NCBI GenBank assembly: GCA_019359235.1
Contig: JAHHHT010000007.1
Coordinates: forward strand, 1 to 64,000
Origin: Oscillatoria princeps RMCB-10
Lineage (GTDB): Bacteria > Cyanobacteriota > Cyanobacteriia > Cyanobacteriales > Oscillatoriaceae
DNA length: 64,000 nt
Reading direction: 5' to 3'
Positions 36,103-46,237 of the stretch are shown one piece after another; the first letter of the stretch is position 1, and each line of letters begins with the position of its first letter. A program made the translations under genes and the position numbers. The notes under the pieces were generated by a model. It was not told the origin of the DNA. It searched no databases and was given only the letters and a program-made list of their open reading frames with translations.

Positions 36103-37347
36103 TTGACTCGTCGCTACCTCTTTACCTCCGAGTCCGTCACCGAAGGACACCCCGATAAAATCTGCGACCAAATTTCCGACACGATCGTCGATGCCCTCCT
36201 GACGCAAGATCCCACCAGCCGCATCGCCGCAGAAGTCGTCGTCAACACCGGCTTGGTGCTGCTCACCGGCGAAATCACAACCAAAGCCCAAGTCAATTAC
36301 GTCCATCTCGCCCGCAAAAAAATTGCCGAAATTGGCTACACCAACGCTGAAAACGGCTTCTCTGCCAACAGTTGCGCCGTCTTGGTGGCCCTGGACGAAC
36401 AGTCGCCTGACATCGCCCAAGGTGTCGGTCGGGACAGTAGCGCCGACCCCCTCGATGCTGTGGGTGCCGGCGACCAAGGGCTGATGTTCGGCTTCGCCTG
36501 CAACGAAACCCCGGAACTGATGCCCCTCCCCATCAGCCTCGCCCACCGCATCGCTCGCCGGCTCGCTGCAGTGCGCAAAACTGGCGAACTGCCTTACCTG
36601 CGCCCGGATGGCAAAACCCAAGTCACCGTCGCCTACGAAGATGGGCGTCCCACCGGCATCGACACTATCCTGATTTCCACCCAGCACACCGCTACGATTG
36701 GCGACATTTCCGATGAGGCCGCCGTCGCCGCCAAGATTAAGGAAGACCTCTGGACAGCTGTGGTGCAGCCGGTGTTTGCAGACATCGACGTCAAGCCAGA
36801 CGCACAAACTCGCTTTCTTGTCAACCCCACCGGCAAATTTGTCATCGGCGGGCCTCAAGGCGATTCTGGCCTCACCGGTCGCAAAATTATTGTAGACACC
36901 TACGGCGGTTATTCCCGCCACGGCGGCGGTGCCTTTTCCGGCAAAGACCCCACCAAAGTAGACCGCAGCGCTGCTTACGCCTGCCGGTATGTGGCCAAAA
37001 ACATCGTCGCGGCTGGGCTGGCGGACAAGTGCGAAGTGCAGCTGAGTTACGCGATTGGGGTGGCCAAGCCGGTGAGCGTGATGATTGAAACCTTCGGCAC
37101 CGGCAAGGTGGACGAAGACCGGCTGCTGGAAGCGGTCAAAGAGCATTTTGAACTGCGTCCGGCTGGGATTATCCAGGCGTTTAACTTGCGCGGGCTGCCG
37201 GCTGAGCGCGGCGGTCGCTTCTACCAAGAGGTTGCGGCTTATGGCCACATGGGGCGCACGGATCTGGATCTGCCGTGGGAGCAAACTGACAAGGCGCAGC
37301 TGCTCAAAGACGCGCTGACTCAACAGCTTTCCGCCACCGCCGGCTAG
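36103..37347 (+). CDS. metK: S-adenosylmethionine synthase
   Basis: A 414-residue enzyme that makes S-adenosylmethionine from methionine and ATP. Signatures: G-H-P-D-K-I-C-D-Q (residues about 14-22), [10 protein letters not shown], and [16 protein letters not shown]. Length and order are normal. The start is TTG 36103, well supported by AAGGAGGA 8 bases upstream; a rare start codon may hold down expression. Upstream, 35965-36030 contains a relic of the AAACCGGGTTTC hairpin family. Confidence 0.98.
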   Translation: MTRRYLFTSESVTEGHPDKICDQISDTIVDALLTQDPTSRIAAEVVVNTGLVLLTGEITTKAQVNYVHLARKKIAEIGYTNAENGFSANSCAVLVALDEQSPDIAQGVGRDSSADPLDAVGAGDQGLMFGFACNETPELMPLPISLAHRIARRLAAVRKTGELPYLRPDGKTQVTVAYEDGRPTGIDTILISTQHTATIGDISDEAAVAAKIKEDLWTAVVQPVFADIDVKPDAQTRFLVNPTGKFVIGGPQGDSGLTGRKIIVDTYGGYSRHGGGAFSGKDPTKVDRSAAYACRYVAKNIVAAGLADKCEVQLSYAIGVAKPVSVMIETFGTGKVDEDRLLEAVKEHFELRPAGIIQAFNLRGLPAERGGRFYQEVAAYGHMGRTDLDLPWEQTDKAQLLKDALTQQLSATAG

Positions 37348-38114
37348 CAATCCTCTCTCGTTCCCAGCTCGAGCTGGGAACGACAATATAGAGGCAGAGC
37401 CTCTATCTCTCCATCTCTCTCGTGAGCGCCTGGGAACGACAATATGCAGGCTGCTGCCGACCTTTGACACTGGTGCGACAATATCAGTCAAGTTAATCCG
37501 CGTGCCGTGCCGGTAACAAAACTTCACAAGCCGGCGATTTCTGTCACCACGACTGCTGCGTGACCCAGCTCTGAGAGTATTATATCAAATTCGTTTAATT
37601 GCTTATTTAATTTCTCCGCTCCGATCCCAGATAATCGCAGACGCGATAACGAGACGCGATAGCAAGACGGGATAAAGCCTTGTCTCTACAAGAGAGCCAC
37701 CGCACCAAAGCGCTGACAAATTAGAAGTATTTAACCGAAATTGATACTAGCCGGCTGATAAGCTGTTAGGCTTTTAACCTGCTTTTCCCTTGAAAGGAGG
37801 CAGAGCCTCCAGAGGGCCTTCCCAGGCAGTAGGGGCGGTGCCCCCGTGCCCGCCCCGGAACGAGGGAATAGAGATAGATAGTGCAAATTCAATGCGCTAT
37901 AGCTTAGCGCACGCTCGACAGTAGAGCGGCAGTGGCGCTTGTGCGGGCGGCAGGCGGGGCTGCTGCGCTTTCACCCACCCAGTTAAACTATTGATCTGGC
38001 AAGTCTTGACCCCAGAATGCTTCGGCACGCCAGGTTGCTCAGTTGCCGGTGGGGTCGCCTGTGCCTTCAACTTGTCTTAATAAATTAGAGTCTCGTCGTA
38101 AAGGAATCGCTGTC
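37348..38114. repeat. Gene-free repeat region after metK
   Basis: It holds a GTTCCCAG(CTCGAG)CTGGGAAC hairpin (about 37360-37382), degenerate GAGACGCGATA repeats (37638-37685), and the AAGCTGTTAGGCTTTTAACC plus GGAGGCAGAGCCTCC modules at 37755-37865 with an inserted GGGGCGGTGCCCCCGTGCCC piece. No gene is seen. Confidence 0.6.
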
Positions 38115-38405
38115 ATGAATCCGAAGCAGAGACAAAAATGGGCAAAAATCAGAATGTTGGGGAAATTCCGCTACGTTTTAGGCTATGGAATTTTACTGTG
38201 GGGAATTCCAACCGGCCTCTGTTATGCCGTCTTAACCACTCTTACAGACAACGGTTTTTCGCTCTTTCGGGTGCTTTCGTCGCCACTTCTGAGACAGTTG
38301 TTTGTTGCCAAACTGATTATATCACTGATATTATTTCCAATTTGTGGGTGTGTTTTGGCTTGGTGGCTGTGGCACTACTGGGAGAAAAAATATTCAGAAC
38401 AATAA
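38115..38405 (+). CDS. Small two-helix membrane protein, unknown
   Basis: A 96-residue protein: basic N-terminus (M-N-P-K-Q-R-Q-K-W-A-K), two hydrophobic helices (about 27-48 and 67-88) and a charged end (W-E-K-K-Y-S-E-Q). AAGGA lies 9 bases before ATG 38115. No family recognised. A 14-bp hairpin starts at its stop codon. Confidence 0.6.
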   Translation: MNPKQRQKWAKIRMLGKFRYVLGYGILLWGIPTGLCYAVLTTLTDNGFSLFRVLSSPLLRQLFVAKLIISLILFPICGCVLAWWLWHYWEKKYSEQ

Positions 38406-38436
38406 GTAGTGGGTGCGTGGCAACGCACCCACTACT
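38405..38436 (+). terminator. Perfect 14-bp hairpin at the stop of the small membrane protein gene
   Basis: AGTAGTGGGTGCGT and ACGCACCCACTACT are separated by GGCA. It resembles the hairpins at 5254-5290, 40847-40882 and 54034-54064. No T-run follows. The remaining 38437-38743 contains no gene. Confidence 0.5.
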
Positions 38437-38743
38437 GCTGACTGGCTGTTAGAACTGCCACACGAGCGCGGGCCAAGTGGCACAGAGCCCAGACAGTGGC
38501 GGATGGCCTTTCTGGCTCTCAGGAACAAAGATCGGAGTTTCTCTCGCTCTCCGCCATCCTTTAGTAACATCTGTTACACAATTCCCTGCCGCCTTCTTCC
38601 CAAGTGTCTCCCTATCAGCTGGAGCCTTACTGTAGAGGGGCGTCCCACCCTTTCGGGGGAAATTTTGAGCGCACCTTTTTTTTAGCGGCACGAGAGCATA
38701 TACTGATACATACGCTTGTATTTGCAGCACCGAGGTGATAGGT

Positions 38744-39211
38744 ATGCCCTGGAGCTTCACGATCCCACTGGCAATTGCGCTGACAGTGGCCTATATCTTG
38801 AAAAAATCTGCTGACGAAATTGCTTATCTGGCCGTCGCAATTTTAATTGTCAGCTTAGTGTTAAGTTTGGTTCTAGCGCCGTGGCCAATCCAGCTGTTGC
38901 TGCTGGCGCTTGTCTTGCTCAGCAATCAGCGACTCTCGCAGCCAGGCCAGCAGACCGTCCAGCCTGAGGAGGAAGACCAGACGATAAAACTCAGCTATCG
39001 CGGAGTCAACTACGAACCGGCCCCTCCCGCCGTTGAAGTGTCTGAGGGCGAGGTAACAGGAAAATACCGGGGTCAGGTTTGGAGAACTCACCAGGTGAAA
39101 AATGCTGTTGCGGTTCAACCGGCTCTCGGGCTCAAGTATCGCGGCGCTACCGTTGCCGGTCTTCAACCTGTCCAACCTCCGGTTACAGAAACCTCAGTCT
39201 TAAACCGCTGA
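38744..39211 (+). CDS. DUF4278 domain-containing membrane protein
   Basis: A 155-residue protein. Two hydrophobic segments at the start (about 5-60) are followed by three copies of a short motif typical of DUF4278: L-S-Y-R-G-V-N-Y-E, G-K-Y-R-G-Q-V-W-R and L-K-Y-R-G-A-T-V. GAGG precedes ATG 38744 by 8 bases. The function is not known; the motif is common in cyanobacteria. Confidence 0.8.
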   Translation: MPWSFTIPLAIALTVAYILKKSADEIAYLAVAILIVSLVLSLVLAPWPIQLLLLALVLLSNQRLSQPGQQTVQPEEEDQTIKLSYRGVNYEPAPPAVEVSEGEVTGKYRGQVWRTHQVKNAVAVQPALGLKYRGATVAGLQPVQPPVTETSVLNR

Positions 39212-39403
39212 TTCTCACAGGGTTGACTTCTCCGGCGAGTCAGGTTCAGCTAAGCGCGTGACAGTTCAATCAGCGCATTTCATCAGGAAAGCGCTGTGAG
39301 GTTCTTTGGTGGTGGCTTTTTTTTCCTCACCGGCTCCTCAAGGCTGATCCGCCTCGGGCGATTGCTGATAGGATGGCATCAGAAAAACATGCCGGCACCC
39401 GCC

Positions 39404-39787
39404 ATGCAGTCACTCAAACAATTCGCCAGGAAACTAAAAAAAGAAACTTACGCCATTTATCTGGCAAGCCAACACCCTAAAGTGCCTTGGTACGCAAGGC
39501 TGCTCGCCGCTGGGGTTGTCGCTTACGCTTTCAGTCCCATCGACCTGATTCCCGATATGATACCCGTGCTCGGCGCTCTGGATGACCTGCTGATAGTGCC
39601 GGTGGGAATTTGGCTGGTACTGAAAATGATTCCCCCGGAAGTATTCGCAGAATGCCGCGAGAAAGCGGAAGCCGCCACCCGTGAGGGAAAACCGGCGAAT
39701 TGGGTGGCTGCCGGTGTAATTGTAGCCATTTGGCTGTTTTTGGGGATTTTGGGCGTTATTTGGCGGGGACGCATCCTGAAACGCTGA
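39404..39787 (+). CDS. YkvA/DUF1232 family membrane protein
   Basis: A 127-residue protein with the DUF1232 signature: V-P-W-Y-A-R-L-L-A-A-G-V-V-A-Y-A-F-S-P-I-D-L-I-P-D, given here in separate parts as V-P-W-Y-A-R, Y-A-F-S-P-I-D-L-I-P-D and L-D-D-L-L-I-V-P. A C-terminal hydrophobic helix follows (about 100-120). Start is uncertain: ATG 39404, ATG 39389 or GTG 39296 (which has AGGAAAG just upstream). Function unknown. Confidence 0.8.
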   Translation: MQSLKQFARKLKKETYAIYLASQHPKVPWYARLLAAGVVAYAFSPIDLIPDMIPVLGALDDLLIVPVGIWLVLKMIPPEVFAECREKAEAATREGKPANWVAAGVIVAIWLFLGILGVIWRGRILKR

Positions 39788-39981
39788 ATAAAACTGGCCG
39801 GTTCCCTGCAACTCTTGTAGAGACGCGATTTATCGCGTCTGTCTTCGGGCGTCTGTCTTCGGGCGTCTGTCTTCTCGAACATCAAGAAACCAGGTTTCTT
39901 GGGGAAACCTGGTTTCTGGCCTTTCTGGTTTCTAGCCTTTCTGGCCGCCGGCATGTTACGCTTAATTATGCCGGCTTATTA
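39788..39981. repeat. Short repeats between YkvA and SIMPL genes
   Basis: GCGTCTGTCTTCGG is repeated three times (39835-39868), followed by a AAGAAACCAGGTTTCTTGG hairpin (39885-39920), a variant of the AAACCCGGTTTC family found at 42050-42080, 47848-47875 and 49773-49805. Confidence 0.7.
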
Positions 39982-40728
39982 TTAGTAGCGAATTTGCATA
40001 GTAACGGAGGCTTGGACTTCCTGCTCACCCCCTATGACCGGCGTGCTCGCGGCTATGTCAGCTACAGCAGGAGCGTAAGAGCGGGAGGCGAAGGGTTGCG
40101 GAACGGGACTGGCGGCGTTAACCTGAATATTGACAATCTCCCGGCGGGAGAAATTCAGAACGCCTAAAACTGCATCCGCTTGTTTTTGGGCGTCGTCAGT
40201 CGCTTCCCGCAGCGCTTGCTGGCGAGCCTCTCGCAGCGAGGCGTCACTGGCGACAAAGCTAATGCCGTCAATGCGAGTCGCACCGGCTTTAATCGCATCA
40301 TCCAGCAGCGTCCCTGATTTCTCGGTAGCAATGCGAAAGCTGACGGTGTTGGTGCCAACAAATCCCGTAAGGCGCTGCCTGCCATTTTCATCGCGATAAG
40401 TCGGATTGAGGCTGATGCCGGCAGTTTGCAGTTTTTCCACATTCCGCGAGCGCAGCAGCGCCACCACTGCATCCGAGCGCCGCGCCACCTCCTGCTGCAC
40501 CTGCTGAGCGGTTTGACCCGTGACTTCAACGCCCAGAACAACCTGAGTCAGAGTCGTGGGAACCGTTACCGCACCCTGACCTGTTACTGTTATAATTCTG
40601 CTCTGTTGCTCTTGCGCCAAAACCGGCTCCCATCCAGTCAGGCTGAGCGGAACCAGCACTAAAGAGATTGCTGTCAAGTGACTCCAGAAATTGCCCCGAT
40701 ATCGGGACGCGACAGTTCGATTCAGCAC
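39982..40728 (-). CDS. Periplasmic SIMPL (DUF541) protein, first of two
   Basis: A 248-residue protein with a signal peptide (basic start, hydrophobic L-T-A-I-S-L-V-L-V-P-L-S-L, cleavage near V-L-A-Q). The SIMPL/DUF541 domain follows (I-T-V-T-G-Q-G, V-V-L-G-V-E-V-T-G-Q, R-I-D-G-I-S-F-V-A-S-D, I-Q-V-N-A). GTG 40728 is preferred over more upstream codons because GAGGAT precedes it and a signal peptide results. It is paralogous to the next gene upstream; the two share most of the central sequence. Role unknown; envelope stress is suspected for the family. Confidence 0.85.
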   Translation of the reverse strand: MLNRTVASRYRGNFWSHLTAISLVLVPLSLTGWEPVLAQEQQSRIITVTGQGAVTVPTTLTQVVLGVEVTGQTAQQVQQEVARRSDAVVALLRSRNVEKLQTAGISLNPTYRDENGRQRLTGFVGTNTVSFRIATEKSGTLLDDAIKAGATRIDGISFVASDASLREARQQALREATDDAQKQADAVLGVLNFSRREIVNIQVNAASPVPQPFASRSYAPAVADIAASTPVIGGEQEVQASVTMQIRY

Positions 40729-40846
40729 AGCTATCCTCACAAACGGTTTGGATTGCAGATTTTCTCTGTTATAAAAGGAAATACGGGCGGGTTTATAGAT
40801 ATCCGAAACCACCAGCTGATATCAGGAGTGAAGCAGCCCTGTCAGC

Positions 40847-40882
40847 AGTAGGGTGCGTTCCGCGAGCGGAACGCACCCTACT
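40847..40882. repeat. Perfect 17-bp hairpin between the SIMPL genes
   Basis: AGTAGGGTGCGTTCCGC and its reverse complement flank two bases. It belongs to the same family as 5254-5290. It could end the upstream SIMPL transcript. The heptad array at 40913-40983 lies beside it. Confidence 0.6.
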
Positions 40883-40912
40883 TTAGAGCTGCTCAGAAGG
40901 GCAATTTTAGAG

Positions 40913-40983
40913 CGATGCCCGATGCCCGATGCCCCATGCCCCATGCCCGATGCCCCATGCCCGATGCCCCATGCCCGATGCCC
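40913..40983. repeat. Heptad tandem repeat (GATGCCC/CATGCCC)
   Basis: About ten 7-bp units alternate between GATGCCC and CATGCCC. It is the reverse-complement type of the array at 19506-19604. Confidence 0.9.
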
Positions 40984-41003
40984 GTTCTGAGCGCAACTTG
41001 AGA

Positions 41004-41720
41004 TCAGTAGCGAATTTGCAGGGTGACGGAGGCTTCTACCGGCTGCTCGCCACCGACGACCGGCGTATTGGCGGCAATTTTACCCGACTCAAGAGCTTCC
41101 GACCGGGCGGCAAAAACGGGCTCTGGCGGGCGGGCTCCGTCAATCTGAAGGCTGACAATTTCCCGCTCGGTTAAATTCAGGGAATTCAGAAGGGCGCTGG
41201 CTTGCTTTTTGGCATCGTCGGCGGCTTTGCGGATGGCTTGCTCGCGAGCCTTCGCGATCTCACTGTCACTGGCGACAAAGCTAATGCCGTCAATGCGAGT
41301 CGCACCGGCTTTAATAGCATCATCCAGCAGCGTCCCAGATTTCTCCGTGGCAATTTGAAAGCTGACGGTGTTGGTGCCGGTATATCCCGTCAGGCGCTGC
41401 TCGCTGTTTTGGTAGCTATAGGTGGGGTTGAGACTGATGCCGGCGGTTTGCAGTTTTTCCACATTGCGGGATTGTAGCAGTTTCACCACCGCATCCGAGC
41501 GCTTCGCCACCTGCTGCTGCACCTGTGCGGCGGTTTTCCCCCCGACTTCCACCCCCAAGCTGACTCGGGCTTTCGTCGCGGGAATTCTTTCCACGCCCCG
41601 TCCGGTGACACTAAGGGTTCGAGGTAATTTTTCTGGAGCGGGAACGGACTGACACGCGGTTAAACCGATCAGACTCAGGACTAAAGACAAGCTTTTCAAG
41701 CGATTCCAGGTGTTAGACAT
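41004..41720 (-). CDS. SIMPL (DUF541) lipoprotein, second of two
   Basis: A 238-residue protein. The N-terminus has a lipobox (S-L-I-G-L-T-A-C-Q-S) so it is a predicted lipoprotein, unlike its soluble paralogue at 39982-40728. The SIMPL domain motifs V-T-G-R-G, L-G-V-E-V-G-G-K, R-I-D-G-I-S-F-V-A-S-D and S-L-Q-I-D-G are present. ATG 41720 is preferred to 41747. The two genes are probably a tandem duplication that later took different anchoring. Confidence 0.87.
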   Translation of the reverse strand: MSNTWNRLKSLSLVLSLIGLTACQSVPAPEKLPRTLSVTGRGVERIPATKARVSLGVEVGGKTAAQVQQQVAKRSDAVVKLLQSRNVEKLQTAGISLNPTYSYQNSEQRLTGYTGTNTVSFQIATEKSGTLLDDAIKAGATRIDGISFVASDSEIAKAREQAIRKAADDAKKQASALLNSLNLTEREIVSLQIDGARPPEPVFAARSEALESGKIAANTPVVGGEQPVEASVTLQIRY

Positions 41721-42537
41721 AGCGCCAATCGATAGAGATAGAGTCATAATAAATACTCTCAGCGAGACAGAGCTGGGTTTTCTATTTCCAGTCTGCTACC
41801 GGCACCGGCTTTCAGTGGCAGCGGTTACAGTTTTGGAAACTGAACAGGGGGCTCACAAGGAATGTCTCTGGGGTTGGGAGGATCTCTATAAACCCGCCGG
41901 CACTCTCGCTCTTGAGGGAAAATTACCACTGAAAATTGAGGTTGCGCCAACAGGTGCGTTCCCAATGGGCAAATCTACCGGAGATCCGGCTGCTGATTCC
42001 CCAAAAATTGATATATAGCGGTTTTCCGTTGGATAAAGTACATGCCAGAAACCCGGTTTCTTAAAGAAACCGGGTTTCTCAGTACCTCACTCAGATGAAA
42101 ACCGCTATAATATTATAGCGCACTAAAGCCAGCGTGTCAACAGCCGCCGGAGATGGGGTTCGAGAGGAGTGTCGAGACAGAGCGATCCCACACTCTAGCC
42201 GTTTGTTTCCCCGGAAAGATTTTCCTGCCATTTTGGCAGCCCGCTAGCCTGCCGGTGCGCCACAATGAAAGTTGCGGACCCCACTCGAAGCAGAAAAACT
42301 CTCGCGGATCGGGAAGTTGCGTGCCGGAGACCGGCTGCTAGATGGCCAGGAGTTGCTTGCTTTCCAGCGTCCCATCTCCCTTGGGGAGGATATGGCCCAA
42401 ACGCCACACCCATTATATATAGATCGGCTTAAGTGCTTTAATAAACAAGGGGGGCTAGCGGTTCAGCAGCACTGGATGTTATTTTACGGGCTGGGCTGAT
42501 GCGAGATTTATGGCGAGAGGGCAAGGAATTGGTGCTG
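41721..42537. repeat. Gene-poor region with a TATAGCGG MITE
   Basis: 42014-42109 is an element with ends TATAGCGGTTTTC and GAAAACCGCTATA and a central AAACCCGGTTTC/GAAACCGGGTTT hairpin. A second copy is at 49744-49840. The 5' part (41760-42010) and 3' part (42110-42537) contain only doubtful short frames. Confidence 0.65.
42014..42109. mobile_element. 96-bp TATAGCGG MITE
   Basis: 13-bp terminal inverted repeats TATAGCGGTTTTC / GAAAACCGCTATA; inside, GTAC and the mirrored AGTACCTCACTC stand beside the hairpin GAAACCCGGTTTCTTAAAG plus its arm. TA-rich flanks fit a TA target duplication, as for IS630/Tc1-type elements (inference). Confidence 0.7.
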
Positions 42538-44274
42538 ATGCAATCTGAAAATCCAACGGCTTCTGAGGGCACCGCAGAGAGGCAAAACGCAGTGGCGGCT
42601 ACCCCCACTACCGGCAGCCGAACCCAGGAATTTATCCGGCGCTGCAAAGCCAGAGTCAGTTCCTGGCGCATTTACCAAAAAATTGGTTTCGGGTATTTTT
42701 TGGCAATTGCGATTGGCAATGCCTGCTCAATGACAGGGCTAGTTGTCGCGGACTATTTCCAGGGAAAAGGAGTCGAGGAACTGGGAGACGCTCATATCCA
42801 AGCCCAACTCTTGGGAAATTTCAAGGATGCGGTAGTAACGTCGCAATTGCACGCCTCACGGCTTGCCACTTCCCCCCCCGACACAAACGCGCTGCAATCG
42901 GAAAAAACTCGCTTTCTGGCCAGTGTCGCTCGCAGCAAACAGCTGCAGCTGCAAATTGAACGATTCATAGAGAGCGATCCGGACTGGCTAGCAGCGGAAC
43001 CCGCCACTCTCAAGGCTTTAGTAGAGACTGCTGCCAGTAGTTTAGAAGCCTACGCCCAGCAAATTGCGCAGACGCGGTATATCGCACCTGCCGGCTCGCC
43101 GCCTGCTGACGCACTGGAATTGCCGCCAGACGAGGTAGAATCACCCGACGACGAGCGGGAATTCCTGGGGATTCTCCGTGGGGAGGAAGCCGCGAAGCTC
43201 GATCGCCTCTCCGGTGAATTGGGCAAGATGCTGGAGATTGCTCAAGAGCAAGAACGGCTGGGGGAAATCGCAATGGAGGAGGCGCAAGGACTTGAGAAAC
43301 TGATTATTATCGTTAGCATCTTCCTGTCCGCGGCGATCGCAGGAGCTGTGGCGCAGCGCACCACTCGCGCGATCTCAGAGCCGGCAGTCACTCTAACCGA
43401 GGTGGCTCAGCGCGTGGCGAGGGAGTCTAATTTCGAGCTGCGGGCTGCCATTACAACGCAAGATGAAATTGGGTCTTTGGCAACCTCTCTCAATCACCTC
43501 ATCGAGCGCGTATCCGAGCGCACCCAACAGCTGCAGCAGGCAAAAGAAGCAGCTGAAGCCGCCAGCCTTGCCAAAAGCCAGTTTCTGGCGGCGATGAGCC
43601 ACGAGCTGCGCACGCCCCTAAACGCCATCATTGGCTACAGCGAACTCCTCCAAGAAGACGCCCTGGAGCTTGACTTGGACGATAAGGATTTTATCGGCGA
43701 TCTCCAGTCAATCAACGCCGCCGGCAAGCACCTGCTGTCACTGATCAGCGACATTCTCGACTTCTCGAAGATTGAAGCGGGGAAAATGGCTGTCTACCCG
43801 GAGACGTTCGATCTCAGGGCGCTAATTAATAGCGTCGTCGCCACAGTCAAGCCGCTGGTGGAGAAGAATGGCAATGTTTTGGAGGTTCGCTGCGATGACC
43901 TGCTTGACACCATGCACGCTGACCAGACTAAAATGCGCCAGATCCTGTTCAACCTGCTGAGCAATGCCGCTAAATTTACCGAAAACGGCAAGGTAACGCT
44001 GACTGTTACCCGCCAGCGAGACGGAACCTCTGAGTGGGTTTCGTTTTGCGTGCGAGACACAGGAATTGGCATGTCCGACGAGCAAATTCAGCAGCTCTTT
44101 CAAGCGTTCACACAAGGCGACGCCTCTACCACGCGCAAGTATGGGGGCACTGGACTGGGGTTAACGATCAGCCGGCATTTCTGCCAGATGATGGGCGGTG
44201 ACATTTTTGCAGAAAGTCAGCCGGAACAGGGGTCTACTTTCACGGTCCGCCTGCCGGCAATTATCGCTCAGTGA
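42538..44274 (+). CDS. Membrane-bound sensor histidine kinase
   Basis: A 578-residue protein. Two membrane helices (about 50-71 and 255-272) enclose a helical, Glu-rich extracytoplasmic sensor domain; a HAMP linker and coiled coil follow. The kinase core has the H-box [13 protein letters not shown] (phospho-acceptor H355), N-box [10 protein letters not shown]1 D-T-G-I-G-M and G2 G-G-T-G-L-G-L. It is complete. No receiver domain or partner regulator gene lies beside it. ATG 42538 is favoured over 42499 because AAGGAA stands 9 bases upstream. Ligand unknown. Confidence 0.93.
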   Translation: MQSENPTASEGTAERQNAVAATPTTGSRTQEFIRRCKARVSSWRIYQKIGFGYFLAIAIGNACSMTGLVVADYFQGKGVEELGDAHIQAQLLGNFKDAVVTSQLHASRLATSPPDTNALQSEKTRFLASVARSKQLQLQIERFIESDPDWLAAEPATLKALVETAASSLEAYAQQIAQTRYIAPAGSPPADALELPPDEVESPDDEREFLGILRGEEAAKLDRLSGELGKMLEIAQEQERLGEIAMEEAQGLEKLIIIVSIFLSAAIAGAVAQRTTRAISEPAVTLTEVAQRVARESNFELRAAITTQDEIGSLATSLNHLIERVSERTQQLQQAKEAAEAASLAKSQFLAAMSHELRTPLNAIIGYSELLQEDALELDLDDKDFIGDLQSINAAGKHLLSLISDILDFSKIEAGKMAVYPETFDLRALINSVVATVKPLVEKNGNVLEVRCDDLLDTMHADQTKMRQILFNLLSNAAKFTENGKVTLTVTRQRDGTSEWVSFCVRDTGIGMSDEQIQQLFQAFTQGDASTTRKYGGTGLGLTISRHFCQMMGGDIFAESQPEQGSTFTVRLPAIIAQ

Positions 44275-45147
44275 TCGGGCATTGGGCGTTGATATTTTGG
44301 ATGCTAGGATTTTGGATGTAAGGATTTTAGAGTGGGGAGAACGGATAGGATCGCGCCCTCACCGGCTCTCAGGCGTCCCCGGCGCGCTCTGCGAAGAAGG
44401 GCAAATTATAGGCAGATAACTCTACCACTGATAAGCGCTTTTTTTTGTTACTTGATGTTAATTTAACCCTAACAGCCAGACAGCCGGCTCGCCACCCCGC
44501 CCGCCATCTGGCTGTCGCGGTGCGCCCCGAATGCCGGCGCGGGAAGGCGCGATACGCTTTCCGGTAAAATCATTTGCCTATTATTGTAGGGGCGTGTTTA
44601 TTCATACCTTTGGCTGTGTTCATATCTCCGGTAAAATCGCCCGTTTCATACAAGAACAATGCCAGCGTAGATAATACAATTCGGGCATCTCCGCAGCCGC
44701 CACAAGTGCGGAGCGCACCCGTCTGACTCTCACGCAAGCCGGTGGGCGGCTCAAATAGAGGTGTGAGTTTTAACCCCCTGAGGGGAAAAATAGTGTATGG
44801 ATCTCCCCCTCTGCCGGCTGGCCTGTGGCACATTTGAAAGTGTCTCTAGAAACAAACTAGCCGGAGTGGGGTGCCACTAACCAAGAGGTGTGAGGTCTTG
44901 TTTAACGCTGCTTCTCTGACTCGAAAAAGTTTATAACAAGCACAGCATCATGGAGATAATTGAAAGTCTGGCAATCATCATCGCAGCTATCGCACTGATG
45001 AGCGGAGTCATCTTGCTGATCCTGATAGTTGTTTGAGCCAAATATGGAGAGTATAGCCAGTGGAAGAGAGCCGGTTCTCTCGCCAGCGCCGGGTGCGAAA
45101 CCGGCAGCGGAACGCACCCGGCTGCTGTCACTTACTGGTGGAATTTT
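44275..45147. other. Long gene-poor stretch
   Basis: No convincing gene larger than 30 codons. 44285-44335 contains GATATTTTGGATG-type repeats, and 44950-45036 has a 28-codon hydrophobic frame (listed separately). Confidence 0.5.
44950..45036 (+). CDS. Possible 28-residue single-helix peptide
   Basis: The frame starts M-E-I-I-E-S and continues with more than 20 purely hydrophobic residues to L-I-V-V and TGA. It could be a tiny membrane peptide as seen in photosynthetic complexes, but it matches none I know and has no ribosome site. Confidence 0.2.
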   Translation: MEIIESLAIIIAAIALMSGVILLILIVV

Positions 45148-45462
45148 TCAGCTTTCGATAGCTTGTCCGTCCCGATTAACGATGCGGCTTTCTCCTTCCT
45201 TAGCGGTGACGTTTTCATAGACGCCCTCATCCCGCTTGACAAGCTTGCTGAAACCGGCACTCTTGTATTCGCTGTCTGAGGTGGGCATCACCAGCCTGGG
45301 AGGGCTGAACAGCCGGCGCACGGTGGCGTCTGGCGGAGTGCTGCCCAACTCGATTTTGGCCAATTCGCACACATCACCCCAGGTCTTGACTTCCTGGTTC
45401 AGACTGTGCCAAACTTCGACCTTCTGGTTGTTGCTAGGACAGAAATAATCGTAAATAGGCAT
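45148..45462 (-). CDS. FmdB-like zinc ribbon protein, degenerate ribbon
   Basis: A 104-residue protein that starts M-P-I-Y-D-Y-F-C-P, like FmdB-type regulatory proteins (M-P-I-Y-E-Y-x-C), but the second Cys of the ribbon is missing (S-N-N-Q-K) and a C-E-L-A-K occurs later. It is basic and has no membrane segment. AGGTTCTCC precedes ATG 45462. Zinc binding is doubtful. Confidence 0.6.
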   Translation of the reverse strand: MPIYDYFCPSNNQKVEVWHSLNQEVKTWGDVCELAKIELGSTPPDATVRRLFSPPRLVMPTSDSEYKSAGFSKLVKRDEGVYENVTAKEGESRIVNRDGQAIES

Positions 45463-45763
45463 GGGGAGAACCTGTATCAAAACCAATTCTCTGATTGATT
45501 AGAAACCACTATACCACAATATAGCTAGGAGGGAGCCGGTAAAGCAAATACACCTGACAGTGATGGCTGGAGTCAGCCGCAGGCAAGATGGCTGCGCCAC
45601 AAGTGCGGCAGACTCTTGTGGCAGAGGCGTACCGGGGTGAAGTTTGAGAGTCCATCCCGAGTGCCGGGATAGAAACAAACACTCACACCGCCGGCGGATG
45701 AGTCGCGACCCCCTAACCTGAGATAATGATATTAAATTAGGCGCAGCACGGAGTGGGGGAAAA

Positions 45764-46237
45764 ATGATTCCATCCTGGATGGCGGTCGGGGCGGTGACAT
45801 TCTTGGTCGCGCTAGCCAGTGGCTTGACAGCGCCTGATGACATCAGGTGGTTCAGACGCCTGATCCGACCCAGCTGGCTGACTTTTGAGCCAGCTATCCC
45901 ATTCATCTGGACTTTTATCTTTATTTGCGGGGCTTGGGGGGCGGTCACCGTCTGGGAAACAGATCCGGGAAGCCAAAAAACCTGGTGGCTGATGGGGTTC
46001 TACCTGCTGGTGGAAATCGCCATCATCGCCTACACGCCGGTGATGTGCAAACTGCGCAGCCTGAGAGCCGGCACCATTATCGGGGCGACCGGCACCCTTT
46101 TTGGCCTGCTGCTGGCCCTAGCCGTGTGGCAGGTTTCCGCACCGGCAGCTTTTTTGCTGCTCCCCTATCTGATTTGGAGCCCAATTGGCACCTACACCAC
46201 TTGGGAGATGATTCGCCTCAATCCGGCAGATCAGTAA
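45764..46237 (+). CDS. TspO/MBR family tryptophan-rich sensory protein
   Basis: A 157-residue membrane protein with five predicted helices, P-S-W-L-T-F-E-P-A-I-P-F-I-W, W-W-L-M-G-F-Y, and L-L-P-Y-L-I-W-S-P-I-G-T-Y-T-T. It has the family length and Trp/Tyr distribution; TspO members bind tetrapyrroles or bilins and respond to stress. The usual W-x-P-P motif is W-S-P-I. No partner gene is linked. Confidence 0.85.
   Translation: MIPSWMAVGAVTFLVALASGLTAPDDIRWFRRLIRPSWLTFEPAIPFIWTFIFICGAWGAVTVWETDPGSQKTWWLMGFYLLVEIAIIAYTPVMCKLRSLRAGTIIGATGTLFGLLLALAVWQVSAPAAFLLLPYLIWSPIGTYTTWEMIRLNPADQ

Noticed and set aside
36082-37527. 481-codon minus-strand frame opposite metK
   Set aside because: It is a shadow of the conserved metK codon pattern, with composition unlike a real protein.
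41710-42018. 102-codon plus-strand frame before the TATAGCGG element
   Set aside because: It starts within the SIMPL signal region on the opposite strand and shows no protein-like pattern.
44570-44833. 87-codon minus-strand frame in the gene-poor region
   Set aside because: Low-quality composition, no start signal, no known motif.
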